A stretch of 64,000 nt of DNA. Source: Alcaligenaceae bacterium (GTDB taxonomy: Bacteria > Pseudomonadota > Gammaproteobacteria > Burkholderiales > Burkholderiaceae_B). This document shows positions 25,305 to 34,850 of this stretch, in pieces. Both the position numbers and the translations under genes were made by a program. Numbering within the stretch: the first letter of the stretch is position 1; every line of letters starts with the position of its first letter. The stretch lies in contig JACCEO010000001.1 in assembly GCA_013416485.1 (NCBI GenBank), forward strand, positions 1 through 64,000, in the 5' to 3' direction. The notes under the pieces are model-generated. The model did no database searches, was not told the DNA's origin, and saw only the letters and a program-made list of their open reading frames with translations.

Positions 25305-26909
25305 TTACATTCTGAACACGCCAAAACGCGTGTCCTCGATGGGGGCGTTAAGGGCGGCGGACAGGCTTAGGGCAAGCACGCGTCGGGTGTCCGAGGGCTT
25401 GATAATGCCGTCGTCCCATAGGCGGGCAGTGGCGTAATAGGGGTGGCCTTCGTGTTCGTACTGATCGCGTATAGGCGCTTTAAAAGCTTCTTCTTCGTCG
25501 ACACTCCAGGTACCGCCTTTTTTCTCGATGCCGTCGCGGCGCACCGTGGCCAGCACACTTGCAGCTTGCTCACCACCCATGACGGAAATACGTGCGTTAG
25601 GCCATAGGAACATAAGGCGTGGGCTGAAAGCACGGCCACACATACCATAGTTACCAGCGCCAAACGAGCCACCGATAAGTACGGTGAATTTAGGGACAGC
25701 AGCGGTGGATACCGCTGTGACCATTTTGGCACCGTGGCGGGCTATGCCTTCGTTTTCGTATTTGCGGCCCACCATGAATCCGGTGATGTTTTGTAGAAAC
25801 ACCAGAGGGATTTTTCGTTGACAGCACAGCTCAATGAAGTGAGTGCCTTTTTGGGCGGCTTCGGAAAATAGTATGCCGTTGTTGGCGATGATGCCGACGG
25901 GCATGCCGTGTATATGGGCAAAGCCAGTAACCAGCGTTGTACCAAAACGGGCTTTGAATTCGTCGAACTCTGAACCATCCACAATGCGGGCGATGACTTC
26001 ACGCACGTCGTAGGGCTTGCGGGTATCGCTGGGGATAATACCGTTCAGTTCTTCGGGGTTGTACAAGGGCTCGGCATAGTCGGCACGTTGTACCGCGGGC
26101 TTTTGTAGATTCAGTCTGGCGACGGCGTTGCGAGCCAGCTGTAGGGCGTGCATGTCGTTATTGGCCAAGTGGTCGGCCACGCCAGACAGGCGGGTGTGGA
26201 CGTCGCCACCACCTAGGTCTTCAGCGCTGACTTCTTCACCTGTAGCTGCCTTGACTAGCGGTGGTCCACCCAGAAAGATGGTGCCTTGGTCTTTGACAAT
26301 AATGGATTCATCGCTCATGGCGGGTACGTAGGCACCGCCAGCGGTACATGAACCCATAACTACGGCGATTTGACCTATGCCTTGGGCCGACATTGTGGCC
26401 TGATTGTAGAAAATTCGACCAAAGTGATCGCGGTCAGGGAAGACTTCGTCTTGTTGGGGTAGGTTGGCGCCACCAGAGTCAACCAGATACACACACGGCA
26501 AACGGTTCTGCTGGGCAATTTCCTGAGCACGCAGGTGTTTTTTGACGGTTAATGGGTAATAAGTACCCCCTTTGACCGTTGCGTCATTACAGACGATGAC
26601 ACACTCTGTGCCGGCGATGCGTCCTATGCCGGTAATGATGCCGGCACCGGGAGCATCGTTGTTGTACATATTGTGTGCCGCCATAGGGGACAGCTCTAGG
26701 AATGGACTGCCAGGGTCTAATAGGCGCTCAACCCGATCACGGGGCAATAGTTTTCCGCGTCCTAGGTGGCGCTCACGTGATGACTGGCTACCGCCCAAGG
26801 CGGTTTGCATGAGTTTTTCTTGCAGGTCATCGACCTGCTCTTGCATGGCGCGTGCGTTGTCTATAAACGTTTGCGACCTCGGGTTGATCCGCGATTCGAT
26901 GACGGGCAT
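25305..26909 (-). CDS. liuB: Methylcrotonyl-CoA carboxylase, carboxyltransferase (beta) subunit
   Basis: Transfers the carboxyl group from biotin to 3-methylcrotonyl-CoA. The 534-residue protein starts [15 protein letters not shown] at ATG 26909, with AGGA 7 bases before it; the frame to 26963 is a spurious extension. Family landmarks: [68 protein letters not shown] (the crotonase-like oxyanion region), [16 protein letters not shown], and [15 protein letters not shown] with MCC-specific sequence rather than the propionyl-CoA type. In the same operon as liuD; separated from the upstream thiolase by a 59-base gap with a hairpin. Confidence 0.95.
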   Translation of the reverse strand: MPVIESRINPRSQTFIDNARAMQEQVDDLQEKLMQTALGGSQSSRERHLGRGKLLPRDRVERLLDPGSPFLELSPMAAHNMYNNDAPGAGIITGIGRIAGTECVIVCNDATVKGGTYYPLTVKKHLRAQEIAQQNRLPCVYLVDSGGANLPQQDEVFPDRDHFGRIFYNQATMSAQGIGQIAVVMGSCTAGGAYVPAMSDESIIVKDQGTIFLGGPPLVKAATGEEVSAEDLGGGDVHTRLSGVADHLANNDMHALQLARNAVARLNLQKPAVQRADYAEPLYNPEELNGIIPSDTRKPYDVREVIARIVDGSEFDEFKARFGTTLVTGFAHIHGMPVGIIANNGILFSEAAQKGTHFIELCCQRKIPLVFLQNITGFMVGRKYENEGIARHGAKMVTAVSTAAVPKFTVLIGGSFGAGNYGMCGRAFSPRLMFLWPNARISVMGGEQAASVLATVRRDGIEKKGGTWSVDEEEAFKAPIRDQYEHEGHPYYATARLWDDGIIKPSDTRRVLALSLSAALNAPIEDTRFGVFRM

Positions 26910-26931
26910 TGCAATTCCTATAGTAGCTAGA

Positions 26932-26960
26932 CGGGGTGTGACGCTAGGTGCTACACCCCG
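26932..26960 (-). promoter_or_regulatory. Intercistronic hairpin between thiolase and liuB
   Basis: An 8-base inverted repeat CGGGGTGT/ACACCCCG (26932-26939 with 26953-26960) lies between the thiolase stop and the liuB start. It lacks a T tract. It may stabilise the upstream mRNA or tune expression between the two gene groups. Confidence 0.45.
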
Positions 26961-26968
26961 CAAAGGCG

Positions 26969-28150
26969 TTAAACCATTTCGATGGCGATAGCGACGGCTT
27001 CACCGCCGCCTATGCACAGAGAAGCGACACCGCGTTTACCGCCGGTTGTACGTAGTCCGCCAACCAAGGTGGCCATCAGGCGGGCACCTGAAGCACCTAT
27101 GGGGTGACCCAAGGCGGTTGCACCACCGTGGATATTGACCTTGTTGTGCGGCAATTTCAGGTCCTCCATAGCAGCCATAGTGACGACAGCGAAGGCTTCG
27201 TTGATTTCGTACAGGTCAACGTCTTCAGCAGCCCAGCCAGTTTTGGTGAATAGCTTTTCCATAGCGCCAACTGGGGCCGTGGTAAACCAATTGGGTTCTT
27301 GAGCGTGCTGAGTATGAGCAACGATACGTGCCAGAGGTGTAGCACCCAACTTTTTAGCGGTCGATTCGCGCATGATCACCATAGCGGCGGCACCATCTGA
27401 AATTGATGAAGCGTTTGCTGCGGTAACTGTGCCGTCTTTCTTGAATGCTGGTTTCAATGAAGGAATTTTTTCCGGCATAGCTTTGGTGGGGGCTTCGTCG
27501 GTGTCTACCACTGTATCGCCTTTGCGACCTGCAATGGTGACGGGGGTGATTTCCCATTTGAAGCTGCCGTCAGCGGTGGCAGTGCGAGCGCGTTGCAGGG
27601 ACTCTAGTGCGAAGGCATCTTGCTGTTCACGAGTGAAGTTGTATTTGTCGGCGCAGTCTTCGGCGAATACACCCATAGCGGTGCCGCGTTGGTAGGCGTC
27701 TTCCAGACCGTCAAGTGCCATGTGGTCATACACAGTGGAGTGACCGTAGCGGTAACCTTGGCGACCACGCAATAATAAGTAAGGGGCATTGCTCATGCTT
27801 TCTTGGCCACCGGCTACGACAACATCAACGCTGCCAGCAAGGACCAAGTCGTGAGCGAACATTGCCGCCTTCATGCCTGAGCCGCAGACTTTATGTATGG
27901 TGGTGCAAGCTACGCCCTTAGGGAGTCCAGCACCTAAGGCAGCTTGGCGCGCGGGTGCTTGGCCTTGGCCAGCTTGTAGCACGTTGCCCATAATGACTTC
28001 GTCGACTGCATCAGGGGAAATACCAGCACGTTCAACGGCGGCTTTGATGGCGATAGCGCCTAGTTCGTGTCCTGACAGGCCTGACAGGCTGCCCATCATG
28101 CTTCCCATAGGGGTGCGGGCAATAGAAACAATAACAACAGGATCAGACAT
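26969..28150 (-). CDS. Acetyl-CoA C-acetyltransferase (thiolase)
   Basis: Thiolase of 393 residues interconverting acetoacetyl-CoA and two acetyl-CoA; in a leucine operon it finishes the breakdown of acetoacetate. Catalytic Cys89 lies in [32 protein letters not shown] with the active His, and the second Cys in [11 protein letters not shown] are all present. The start is ATG 28150 ([13 protein letters not shown]) with GGAG 6 bases upstream; it overlaps the aceK stop by 8 bases, implying translational coupling. The longer frame to 28276 lies inside aceK and is spurious. Substrate chain length is inferred; short-chain acetoacetyl-CoA type is most likely. Confidence 0.92.
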   Translation of the reverse strand: MSDPVVIVSIARTPMGSMMGSLSGLSGHELGAIAIKAAVERAGISPDAVDEVIMGNVLQAGQGQAPARQAALGAGLPKGVACTTIHKVCGSGMKAAMFAHDLVLAGSVDVVVAGGQESMSNAPYLLLRGRQGYRYGHSTVYDHMALDGLEDAYQRGTAMGVFAEDCADKYNFTREQQDAFALESLQRARTATADGSFKWEITPVTIAGRKGDTVVDTDEAPTKAMPEKIPSLKPAFKKDGTVTAANASSISDGAAAMVIMRESTAKKLGATPLARIVAHTQHAQEPNWFTTAPVGAMEKLFTKTGWAAEDVDLYEINEAFAVVTMAAMEDLKLPHNKVNIHGGATALGHPIGASGARLMATLVGGLRTTGGKRGVASLCIGGGEAVAIAIEMV

Positions 28151-30026
28151 GATTCGCTCCAGATAAATGTGATAAATAAGTGATGGTTTCTGCGTAGGTG
28201 GGTAACTTCGTAAAAAGGCGCCTGTTGGTCTCGTAGGGAAAGATATCTTCGATACGGCCTTGGGCGGCACGGTCACGACAGTTTTGCCACCAGTCTGCCT
28301 CTAGCAAATGAGGATGATGCTTTAAGAATGCAGCGCGTACGCGTGAATCACCAAGTAAAAAATAACGAAATTCTTCAGGAAAGACATCGTTGGCACCGAT
28401 GGGATACCAGGGCTGGCTAGCCATCTCTGCCTCTTCGTTAGGGGCAGGCGGTATGCGACGGAAGTTCATTTCCGTCATGTTTTGAATTTCGTCGTAATCA
28501 TAGAATACAACGCGACCTAAGCGGGTTACGCCAAAGTTTTTAAACAGCATGTCACCGGGAAAGATATTGGCGGCGGCCAGCTCGCTGATGGCATCGCCAT
28601 ACTGTTTGATGGCGGTGTCTAAAGCCGCATCAGAGGCGCGCATCAGGTAGATATTTAGTGGCGTCATGCGACGTTCTATATATACATGGCGCAAGATAAT
28701 CGCGTCGTCGGTTTCTTCAATAAGACCGGGTACTTCGCTGCGCAGTTCGTTTAACAAGCTGACTGAAAAACGTGAGCGTGGCAGGGCAACCTGAGAATAT
28801 TCCCAGGTATCGGCCATACGGCCTACTCGATCATGCTTTTTCACCAATTGGTATTTGCGCCGCACCGTGGCGTGGTCCATGCCATCTTTGGCAATACGAT
28901 CACGTATCAGCTTGAAGACATACGGGTAAGAGGACTGGGTAAACACCGTCATGACCATACCTTTGATACCTGGCGCGATATCGAAGTTGTCATGTGAGTG
29001 CGATAAATGGTGCAGAAAATCGCGGTAGAACAGTGTTTTCCCTTGTTTTTGTAGACCTATGGTGGTGTAGAGCTCGGCCTTGGGTTTGCGTGGCAGCAAG
29101 GTGTTCAAGAAGTCCACATAGGCTGATGGCGTTTCCATATCGACCAGGAAGTAGGCTCGCGTAAAGCTAAAAAGGGTGCTGAGATCGTCGCTGGTGGCAA
29201 GTAGGGCATCTAGAGTAATGTGCCCTGATGGTGTGTGCAACAGAGCAATGGCAAAGGGATATACGCTGCCCTGATTGATTAGGCGACCGACGGCATACGC
29301 CCCTTTGTTACGGAAAAACAAAGAGTTCAGTACATGAATTTGGCAATCGGGGGCGATACGTTGGCCAGCGCCTTTGGGCAACACCAAGCGCAACTGGCGT
29401 ATGGCTCGCCGCGCTAGCTTACGGGTATCGGCGGGTAGGTCGGCAAAGGGGGCGGCTAGACCGAAGTCTGCCAGCATGTGGATCAGGGATTCCTCTAGGC
29501 CTTCGGTGCTGGGGTAATACACCCGGTATGACGGAACTTTGCTGTCCAGGTATTCGGTCGCGATAGCAGGGCGCACGAATAAGAAATCATTGTTGAAATA
29601 GTCGCGGTGGACTATGCGACAAGATACTGAGTTAAAAAAGGTTTCGGCGCATTCTGGTTGCTTGTGCTTGGACAGCATGCGCACAAATTCAGTTTTTACT
29701 TCTTGCCAGAAAGCCAATTGGGCGGGTGTCAGGCTTTGTTGGGCTGATGCGCCAGCACGGCTGGCGTCACTGCCTTTCAGGGCGGTATTCAACGCAATCG
29801 TACACTCGTTGACACGGGTGTCATAGTACTCAATACGTTCGCGTGATAACTGCTGTATGCCACGCCAATCCCCAGACTCGAACAAGGATTTGGCACGCTG
29901 CGCACCATAACGAAACAAAGCGTAGTGGCGGTTGAAGCCATCTAGCAACGTTGTTGCCACGGCTTGTGGCGATAGCCCTGGACGGGCTACCGGCTCGATG
30001 CGCTGATGATCGCCGCTGTAGGTCAC
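28143..30026 (-). CDS. aceK: Isocitrate dehydrogenase kinase/phosphatase
   Basis: Bifunctional enzyme that phosphorylates and inactivates, or reactivates, isocitrate dehydrogenase and so diverts carbon into the glyoxylate bypass during growth on acetate or fatty acids. The 627 residues are slightly longer than the E. coli protein (578) but the family sequence is clear: FNSVSCRIVHRDYFNNDFLFVRPA, LVDMETPSAYVDFL, the kinase nucleotide-binding part GIKGMVMTVFTQSSYPYVFK, HVYIERRMTPLNIYL, NIFPGDMLFKNFGVTRLGRV with the catalytic Asp, and FYDYDEI. It lies between liuA (43-base gap) and the thiolase (8-base overlap), so it is co-transcribed with leucine catabolism rather than with aceBA. Confidence 0.96.
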   Translation of the reverse strand: MTYSGDHQRIEPVARPGLSPQAVATTLLDGFNRHYALFRYGAQRAKSLFESGDWRGIQQLSRERIEYYDTRVNECTIALNTALKGSDASRAGASAQQSLTPAQLAFWQEVKTEFVRMLSKHKQPECAETFFNSVSCRIVHRDYFNNDFLFVRPAIATEYLDSKVPSYRVYYPSTEGLEESLIHMLADFGLAAPFADLPADTRKLARRAIRQLRLVLPKGAGQRIAPDCQIHVLNSLFFRNKGAYAVGRLINQGSVYPFAIALLHTPSGHITLDALLATSDDLSTLFSFTRAYFLVDMETPSAYVDFLNTLLPRKPKAELYTTIGLQKQGKTLFYRDFLHHLSHSHDNFDIAPGIKGMVMTVFTQSSYPYVFKLIRDRIAKDGMDHATVRRKYQLVKKHDRVGRMADTWEYSQVALPRSRFSVSLLNELRSEVPGLIEETDDAIILRHVYIERRMTPLNIYLMRASDAALDTAIKQYGDAISELAAANIFPGDMLFKNFGVTRLGRVVFYDYDEIQNMTEMNFRRIPPAPNEEAEMASQPWYPIGANDVFPEEFRYFLLGDSRVRAAFLKHHPHLLEADWWQNCRDRAAQGRIEDIFPYETNRRLFTKLPTYAETITYLSHLSGANHV

Positions 30027-30069
30027 AGTGCGCCTTGTTGAATACGAAGAGCGTATGGCATGGTCTGGC

Positions 30070-31248
30070 TTAAGCGGTTTCGTTAAACAGTTCCCGACCG
30101 ATTAGCATGCGTCGGATTTCACTGGTACCTGCACCAATTTCGTACAGTTTGGCATCACGCCACAAACGGCCTGCAGGGTATTCGTTGATATAGCCATTCC
30201 CCCCCAGAATTTGTACACCTTCACCTGCCATCCAGGTGGCTTTTTCAGCGCAGTACAGAATGACAGCGGCGCAGTCTTTGCGAACTTCGCGTACATGTCC
30301 ACTACCCAGTTGATCTAGGTTTTTGCCAACGGTATAGCAAAAAGCGCGGCTGGCTTGCAAAGTGGTGTACAAGTCAGCAACTTTGCCTTGGATCAGCTGG
30401 AATTCGCCTATGGCTTGACCAAACTGCTTGCGGTCGTGGATATAAGGAATGACCATGTCCATGACGGCCTGCATAATGCCCAAGGGGCCACCAGCCAGAA
30501 CGGCGCGTTCGTAATCCAGGCCGCTCATGAGCACTTTGGTGCCACCATTCAGTTCCCCAAGAATGTTTTCAGCGGGGACTTCGCAGTCTTGGAAAACCAG
30601 TTCGCCAGTATGGCTGCCGCGCATACCTAGCTTGTCTAGTTTTTGGGCAATGGAAAAGCCTTTGAACCCTTTTTCGATAAGGAAGGCAGTAATACCACGG
30701 GCTTTGGCGGCGGGGTCAGTTTTGGCATAAACCACTAAGGTGTCGGCGTCTGGACCATTGGTGATCCACATTTTGTTGCCGTTCAGGACGTAGTGATCGC
30801 CTTTTTTCTCGGCTTTCAGCTGCATGCTGACCACATCTGAACCAGCACCTGCTTCGCTCATGGCCAGTGCACCCACGTGCTCACCAGATAGTAGTTTAGG
30901 CAGATATTTTTCTTTTTGAGCCTGGGTGCCGTTGCGATGTATTTGGTTAACACACAGATTGGAGTGGGCGCCGTACGACAAACCCACCGAAGCGCTGGCA
31001 CGGGAAATTTCTTCCATGACAATCATGTGCGCTAAGTAGCCCATATTGGTACCACCGTATTCCTCGGAAACGGTCATGCCAAGTAAGCCCATATCGCCAA
31101 ACTTGCGCCATAGGTCCATAGGGAACTGGTCACTGTGATCTATGCTGCCGGCGCGTGGGGCGATTTCAGCCTGTGCGAAGGTGCGAACGGCGTCGCGTAG
31201 CATGTCCAGATCAGAGCCCAGGTCAAAATTCAAGCCAGGAAGATTCAT
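30070..31248 (-). CDS. liuA: Isovaleryl-CoA dehydrogenase
   Basis: FAD enzyme that oxidises isovaleryl-CoA to 3-methylcrotonyl-CoA, the first committed step of leucine breakdown, passing electrons to electron-transfer flavoprotein. 392 residues from ATG 31248 ([11 protein letters not shown]), with GGAG 6 bases before it; a second ATG at 31260 overlaps that ribosome site. Landmarks are [51 protein letters not shown], and [15 protein letters not shown] with the catalytic Glu in the position typical of isovaleryl-CoA dehydrogenase, followed by [13 protein letters not shown] and [18 protein letters not shown] palindromic operator lies 80-100 bases upstream, just after liuR. Confidence 0.96.
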   Translation of the reverse strand: MNLPGLNFDLGSDLDMLRDAVRTFAQAEIAPRAGSIDHSDQFPMDLWRKFGDMGLLGMTVSEEYGGTNMGYLAHMIVMEEISRASASVGLSYGAHSNLCVNQIHRNGTQAQKEKYLPKLLSGEHVGALAMSEAGAGSDVVSMQLKAEKKGDHYVLNGNKMWITNGPDADTLVVYAKTDPAAKARGITAFLIEKGFKGFSIAQKLDKLGMRGSHTGELVFQDCEVPAENILGELNGGTKVLMSGLDYERAVLAGGPLGIMQAVMDMVIPYIHDRKQFGQAIGEFQLIQGKVADLYTTLQASRAFCYTVGKNLDQLGSGHVREVRKDCAAVILYCAEKATWMAGEGVQILGGNGYINEYPAGRLWRDAKLYEIGAGTSEIRRMLIGRELFNETA

Positions 31249-31330
31249 TGCAGTCTCCATGAGTGCAGTGGGTGCCTATGGTTCCAATGTATGCCAAAGA
31301 CGAAGTTATTGGATGATCTATCTTTATATT

Positions 31331-31346
31331 ACGTTTACGTAAACGT
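31331..31346. promoter_or_regulatory. Palindromic operator upstream of liuA (LiuR-type)
   Basis: Perfect 16-base palindrome ACGTTTACGTAAACGT, 85 bases before the liuA start and just past the liuR stop. It shares GTTTACG and CGTAAAC half-sites with the palindrome before liuR, though half-site spacing differs by six bases overall (CGT centre here, GTTAAC there). Very probably bound by the MerR-family regulator LiuR. Binding is inferred. Confidence 0.75.
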
Positions 31347-31349
31347 CAA

Positions 31350-31751
31350 CTATAGGGGTTTTCCCGCTGATAGGCGTTGTTCCAACAATGCCTCACAATC
31401 GTTTTGTTGCTGGGTGATTTCATTTAGAGTCAGATCCAGGTCGCGGCGTTGTTGTTCCAGCATATCGCGGTGTTGTGTCAGCACGTTCATGTAATGACGT
31501 AATTGCGGGATGGTGTCGCCTGGGCCGTCGTACATATCGATCAAGCTAAGAATTTCAGACAACTGCAAGCCTAGACGCTTGCCACGCAAGGCCAATTTAA
31601 GCCGGGTACGGTCACGCGTCAGATACACACGATTGCGCCCTTCGCGGCCTGGGCTGACTATGCCTTGGTCCTCGTAGAAGCGTATGGTGCGCGGCGTAAT
31701 GGAAAATTCTTGAGCGAGCTCTGAGATCGTCCAGGTGATTTTGATAGTCAT
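31350..31751 (-). CDS. liuR: MerR-family regulator of leucine/isovalerate catabolism (LiuR)
   Basis: MerR-type regulator of 133 residues, named by its place at the head of the liu operon. I chose ATG 31751 (MTIKITWTISELAQEFSITP); the open frame to 31883 crosses the operator and lacks family sequence. The helix-turn-helix and wing are TISELAQEFSITPRTIRFYE then DQGIVSPGREGRNRVYLTRD, followed by a helical coiled region (about 75-125) for dimerisation. Two palindromes flank the gene: 31760-31779 right before its start, shared with the divergent metallo-hydrolase, and 31331-31346 before liuA. This predicts autoregulation plus control of both directions. The inducer is probably a branched acyl-CoA intermediate, by analogy. 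Confidence 0.9.
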   Translation of the reverse strand: MTIKITWTISELAQEFSITPRTIRFYEDQGIVSPGREGRNRVYLTRDRTRLKLALRGKRLGLQLSEILSLIDMYDGPGDTIPQLRHYMNVLTQHRDMLEQQRRDLDLTLNEITQQQNDCEALLEQRLSAGKPL

Positions 31752-31759
31752 GGCGTGGC

Positions 31760-31779
31760 AGTTTACGTTAACGTAAACT
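31760..31779. promoter_or_regulatory. Palindromic operator between liuR and the metallo-hydrolase gene
   Basis: Perfect 20-base palindrome with arms AGTTTACGTT/AACGTAAACT, starting 9 bases before the liuR start codon and 60 bases before the metallo-hydrolase start. Its half-sites match those of the palindrome before liuA. Predicted LiuR autoregulatory site controlling both divergent transcripts. Confidence 0.8.
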
Positions 31780-31838
31780 ATGATGCCATAATAATTCAAA
31801 GCAGGGGTATCGTCATATCGCTGCCTCCAGGAGACACC

Positions 31839-32909
31839 ATGAGACCTAATGAAAAAAAACTCAGTTACCCCAAGGGTGATCAATTGCCCGAGCCAGGTCA
31901 GGCCATAGCACTTGCTGACGGCGTGCGTTGGATACGTATGCCTTTACCGTTTGCGCTGGACCACATCAACTTATGGTTGCTACGAGACCAAATTGATGGC
32001 CGTGAAGGTTGGACGGTGGTTGATTGCGGTGTATCACGCGACGAGGTTAAAGAGCTCTGGGAAGAAATATTCGAGAACGCTCTGGATGGCTTACCAGTAT
32101 TGCGTGTGATAGTGACCCATATGCATCCCGACCACATTGGTCTGGCATATTGGTTGTGCGAGCGCTGGCAAGTACCTTTGTGGGTCACCATGACGGACTA
32201 TATGACGGCACGCTTGTGGTCGCAGCCAGTATCCGAACGACAAGGCGCGGGTGGCCCAACAGGGCAGTCTGCAGTCGAGCACTTTACCCGTCACGGCTTA
32301 AGCGACCCAGAGGCCCAGGAAAAGATCCGGCAGCGTGGTAATTATTACCCCAATCTGGTGCCCGATGTCCCTAAGAGCTTTGTCCGCATACTGGACGGCC
32401 AGCGCTTTCAAGTAGGAGGTCGTGAGTGGCGGGTAATTGTGGGTTACGGCCATGCCCCAGAGCATGCCTCACTGTATTGCGATACCTTACAGGTGTTGAT
32501 TGCTGGCGACATGCTGTTGCCGCGCATTTCCACCAACGTGAGCGTGTTCAATTACGAGCCTGAATCGAATCCCTTGCCTTTGTATTTGAATTCTCTGCGC
32601 GACTACGATAGTTTGCCAATTAGCACGACGGTGCTGCCATCACATGGTCGTCCATTTCAAGGTATGCACGAACGTATCGCACAACAGCTGGCCCACCATG
32701 CTCAGGTTTTGGACACAGTGCTGGATGCCTGTAGACAGCCCTTAAGCACTATGGATTTGGTACCTATCATTTTCAAACGTGAACTAGATGTGCACCAATT
32801 AACGTTTGCTATGGGTGAAGCCTTAGCGCATTTACATGCCTTGTATTTCGATGGGAAGCTGACGCGCACTATCGGTGACGATGGGGTTGTGCGATTTCGG
32901 CGTGTTTAA
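31839..32909 (+). CDS. MBL-fold metallo-hydrolase
   Basis: Metallo-beta-lactamase fold hydrolase of 356 residues. The metal motif THMHPDHIGL places His94, His96, Asp98 and His99; a further His lies in YGHAPEHASLY, Asp in LIAGDMLLPR, and His in VLPSHGRPF, together forming a two-metal site. Substrates in this family range from thioesters to lactones. ATG 31839 has AGGAG 5 bases upstream; the open frame back to 31755 crosses the operator and is spurious. It is divergent from liuR and shares its palindrome, so it is probably co-induced with leucine catabolism and could be a thioesterase-like acyl-CoA hydrolase. That role is inference. Confidence 0.87.
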   Translation: MRPNEKKLSYPKGDQLPEPGQAIALADGVRWIRMPLPFALDHINLWLLRDQIDGREGWTVVDCGVSRDEVKELWEEIFENALDGLPVLRVIVTHMHPDHIGLAYWLCERWQVPLWVTMTDYMTARLWSQPVSERQGAGGPTGQSAVEHFTRHGLSDPEAQEKIRQRGNYYPNLVPDVPKSFVRILDGQRFQVGGREWRVIVGYGHAPEHASLYCDTLQVLIAGDMLLPRISTNVSVFNYEPESNPLPLYLNSLRDYDSLPISTTVLPSHGRPFQGMHERIAQQLAHHAQVLDTVLDACRQPLSTMDLVPIIFKRELDVHQLTFAMGEALAHLHALYFDGKLTRTIGDDGVVRFRRV

Positions 32910-32928
32910 GGTGCTAAGCAGCCATAGC

Positions 32929-33576
32929 TTAACGACTCACCAACGCCAGCTTGATCGCCAACCCTAGGAACACTACTGCCGCTATACGATTCATAATCAG
33001 CTGAGCCTTAGGGGTTTTTTGCAGGTACACCCCTACGGCTCCAGAAAAAATAGCGATGCTGCCAAAGATCAATAATGTCGCCAGCATGAATAAGGCCCCT
33101 AGGCTTAAGGTCTGTAACGCGACTGAACCTCGCAGGGGGGATGTGAATTGAGGCAGAAATGCCAGGAAAAATAACGAAACCTTAGGGTTCGTTAAATTCA
33201 TAATGATGCCGCGGCGGTATAACGTACTGGCGTTGACCAAGGAGGCCTTGTGTTGCACGGTGTCGGCTTGGACAACACCCTTATTCAGGCCGTGACTACG
33301 CCAAGCTCCCCAGGCTAAATACAGTAGGTAGATGGCACCTGCTAGTTTCAGTAGGGTGAATGCCGTAGCTGATGTAGCGAAAACAGCAGCCAGCCCTACG
33401 GCGACGGCGGTCGTGTGGCCAACTAGGCCGGTGCATAGTCCCAGTACCACCCATAGCCCTGCCTTGCGCCCGCCTAGGGCGGATTGCATCAGTACAAACA
33501 GGTTATCGGGGCCTGGTGTTAGCGCCAATACGATGGCGATTCCAAAGAAGCTAAGGGCAATCTGATAGGTCAACAT
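32929..33576 (-). CDS. LysE/RhtB-family amino-acid exporter
   Basis: Inner-membrane exporter of 215 residues with about six hydrophobic segments. The family signature LALTPGPDNLFVLMQSALGG occurs near the N-terminus, followed by GLCTGLVGHTTAVAVGLAAV, KLAGAIYLLYLAWGAWRS, and GIIMNLTNPKVSLFFLAFLPQF, all typical of RhtB-like threonine/homoserine exporters. I chose ATG 33576 (MLTYQIALSF) for family fit; the frame is open to 33624 and the best ribosome site (AGGAG) is unusually far upstream, so the start is not certain. Exported amino acid unknown. Divergent from the cystathionine lyase gene. Confidence 0.88.
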   Translation of the reverse strand: MLTYQIALSFFGIAIVLALTPGPDNLFVLMQSALGGRKAGLWVVLGLCTGLVGHTTAVAVGLAAVFATSATAFTLLKLAGAIYLLYLAWGAWRSHGLNKGVVQADTVQHKASLVNASTLYRRGIIMNLTNPKVSLFFLAFLPQFTSPLRGSVALQTLSLGALFMLATLLIFGSIAIFSGAVGVYLQKTPKAQLIMNRIAAVVFLGLAIKLALVSR

Positions 33577-33649
33577 AATGGCGTGACCATACTCCTGTAC
33601 GTCGTGCAATACAATCGTCAGCACTAATTACCTTTGACAGGAACCGCTG

Positions 33650-34846
33650 ATGACCAACCCTACTGTTAATAATCTGGATACACGGCTGCAGCATACTGGC
33701 TTGGCCAGCTTTGATCCGGACACGGGTGCTGCGCCTGTGGCTTTGCCGTCCATGCGTACCAGTACTATACGTTTTCGTGACTTGGATGCTTTGGATAAGG
33801 CCTTGGCAAATAGGGCTAAAGGCGAGCGAGCAATCGTGTATGGCCGTGGCGGTATGGATACTCATGGTGCTCTAGAGCAAGTGTTTTGTGATCTTGAAGG
33901 TGCACAGCGAGCGTTTCTGGCGTCCTCGGGGTTGGCTGCAATCACTTTGGCGTTATTGGCCACCTTGAAGACTGGGGATCATGTAATAGTGGCAGACTGC
34001 GCTTACGGGCCAGTGCGCATCATGGACCAATCTTTACTGAGCCGCTTGGGTATACAGGTCACATATTGTCGCGCCAGGGTGGAGGATTTGGCTAGCCAGG
34101 TTCAGGAAAACACCCGTATGCTGTATGTGGAGTCACCAGGTTCATTATTATTTGAAATGCTGGATATTCCGGCGTTGGCGGCGTTTTCCAAACAACATAA
34201 TTTATTACTGGCTACTGACAACACCTGGGGTTCTGGGTATGTGTATCGGCCGCTGGACCTGGGTGCCGATATCTCGGTGGTAGCGGGTACGAAGTACGTG
34301 GCGGGTCACTCTGATCTTATGCTGGGCGCTGTGATGGTCAATGATGAAGAATTGATCACGCGCATGCACCAAACGCATTACGCGATGGGGTATTCCATTA
34401 GTGCGGATGACGCCTGGTTGGCCTTGCGTGGGGTTAGAACCTTGCCGATACGTATGAAACAAAGTGCTGAAAATGCCTTGCAGGTTTGCCAGTTTTTGGC
34501 GACTCGCCAAGAAGTTGCGCGTATTTATCATCCAGCGTGGCCTGATGATGAAGGTTACGCCTTGTGGCAGCGCGATTGCACGGGCTCGAATGGCATGCTG
34601 GCGGCTGAATTGACGCTAAGTTCTGTGGCTGCACGGCGTTTTGTGAACGCTTTGCAACTATTTAGCATAGGCTTTTCTTGGGGTGGTTTTGAGAGTTTGG
34701 TCCAGTTGGTAGATCATAAGACCTTGCAGCCTCATGGGTATTGGCAAGGTGGCGACAACGCCGTAGTGCGCTTGCACATAGGGCTGGAGTCGCCTGCCGA
34801 TTTGATAGCCGATATTACACAGGCCCTAGAGGCCTGCGGCGAGTAA
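33650..34846 (+). CDS. metC: Cystathionine beta-lyase
   Basis: PLP enzyme that splits cystathionine to homocysteine, pyruvate and ammonia in methionine synthesis. 398 residues, normal size, of the Cys/Met metabolism family. The PLP lysine lies in VVAGTKYVAGHSDLMLG; other landmarks are YGRGGMDTHGALEQVFCDLE, FLASSGLAAITLALLA, VESPGSLLFEMLDIPALAAF, TDNTWGSGYVYRPLDLGADI, and SIGFSWGGFESLVQL near the C-terminus, where MetC-type enzymes carry the S-W-G-G-[FY]-E-S motif. AGGA lies 7 bases before the ATG. Convergent with dsbA, 4 bases between stops. Beta-lyase is favoured over gamma-lyase or synthase by these motifs. Confidence 0.93.
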   Translation: MTNPTVNNLDTRLQHTGLASFDPDTGAAPVALPSMRTSTIRFRDLDALDKALANRAKGERAIVYGRGGMDTHGALEQVFCDLEGAQRAFLASSGLAAITLALLATLKTGDHVIVADCAYGPVRIMDQSLLSRLGIQVTYCRARVEDLASQVQENTRMLYVESPGSLLFEMLDIPALAAFSKQHNLLLATDNTWGSGYVYRPLDLGADISVVAGTKYVAGHSDLMLGAVMVNDEELITRMHQTHYAMGYSISADDAWLALRGVRTLPIRMKQSAENALQVCQFLATRQEVARIYHPAWPDDEGYALWQRDCTGSNGMLAAELTLSSVAARRFVNALQLFSIGFSWGGFESLVQLVDHKTLQPHGYWQGGDNAVVRLHIGLESPADLIADITQALEACGE

Positions 34847-34850
34847 ACGC

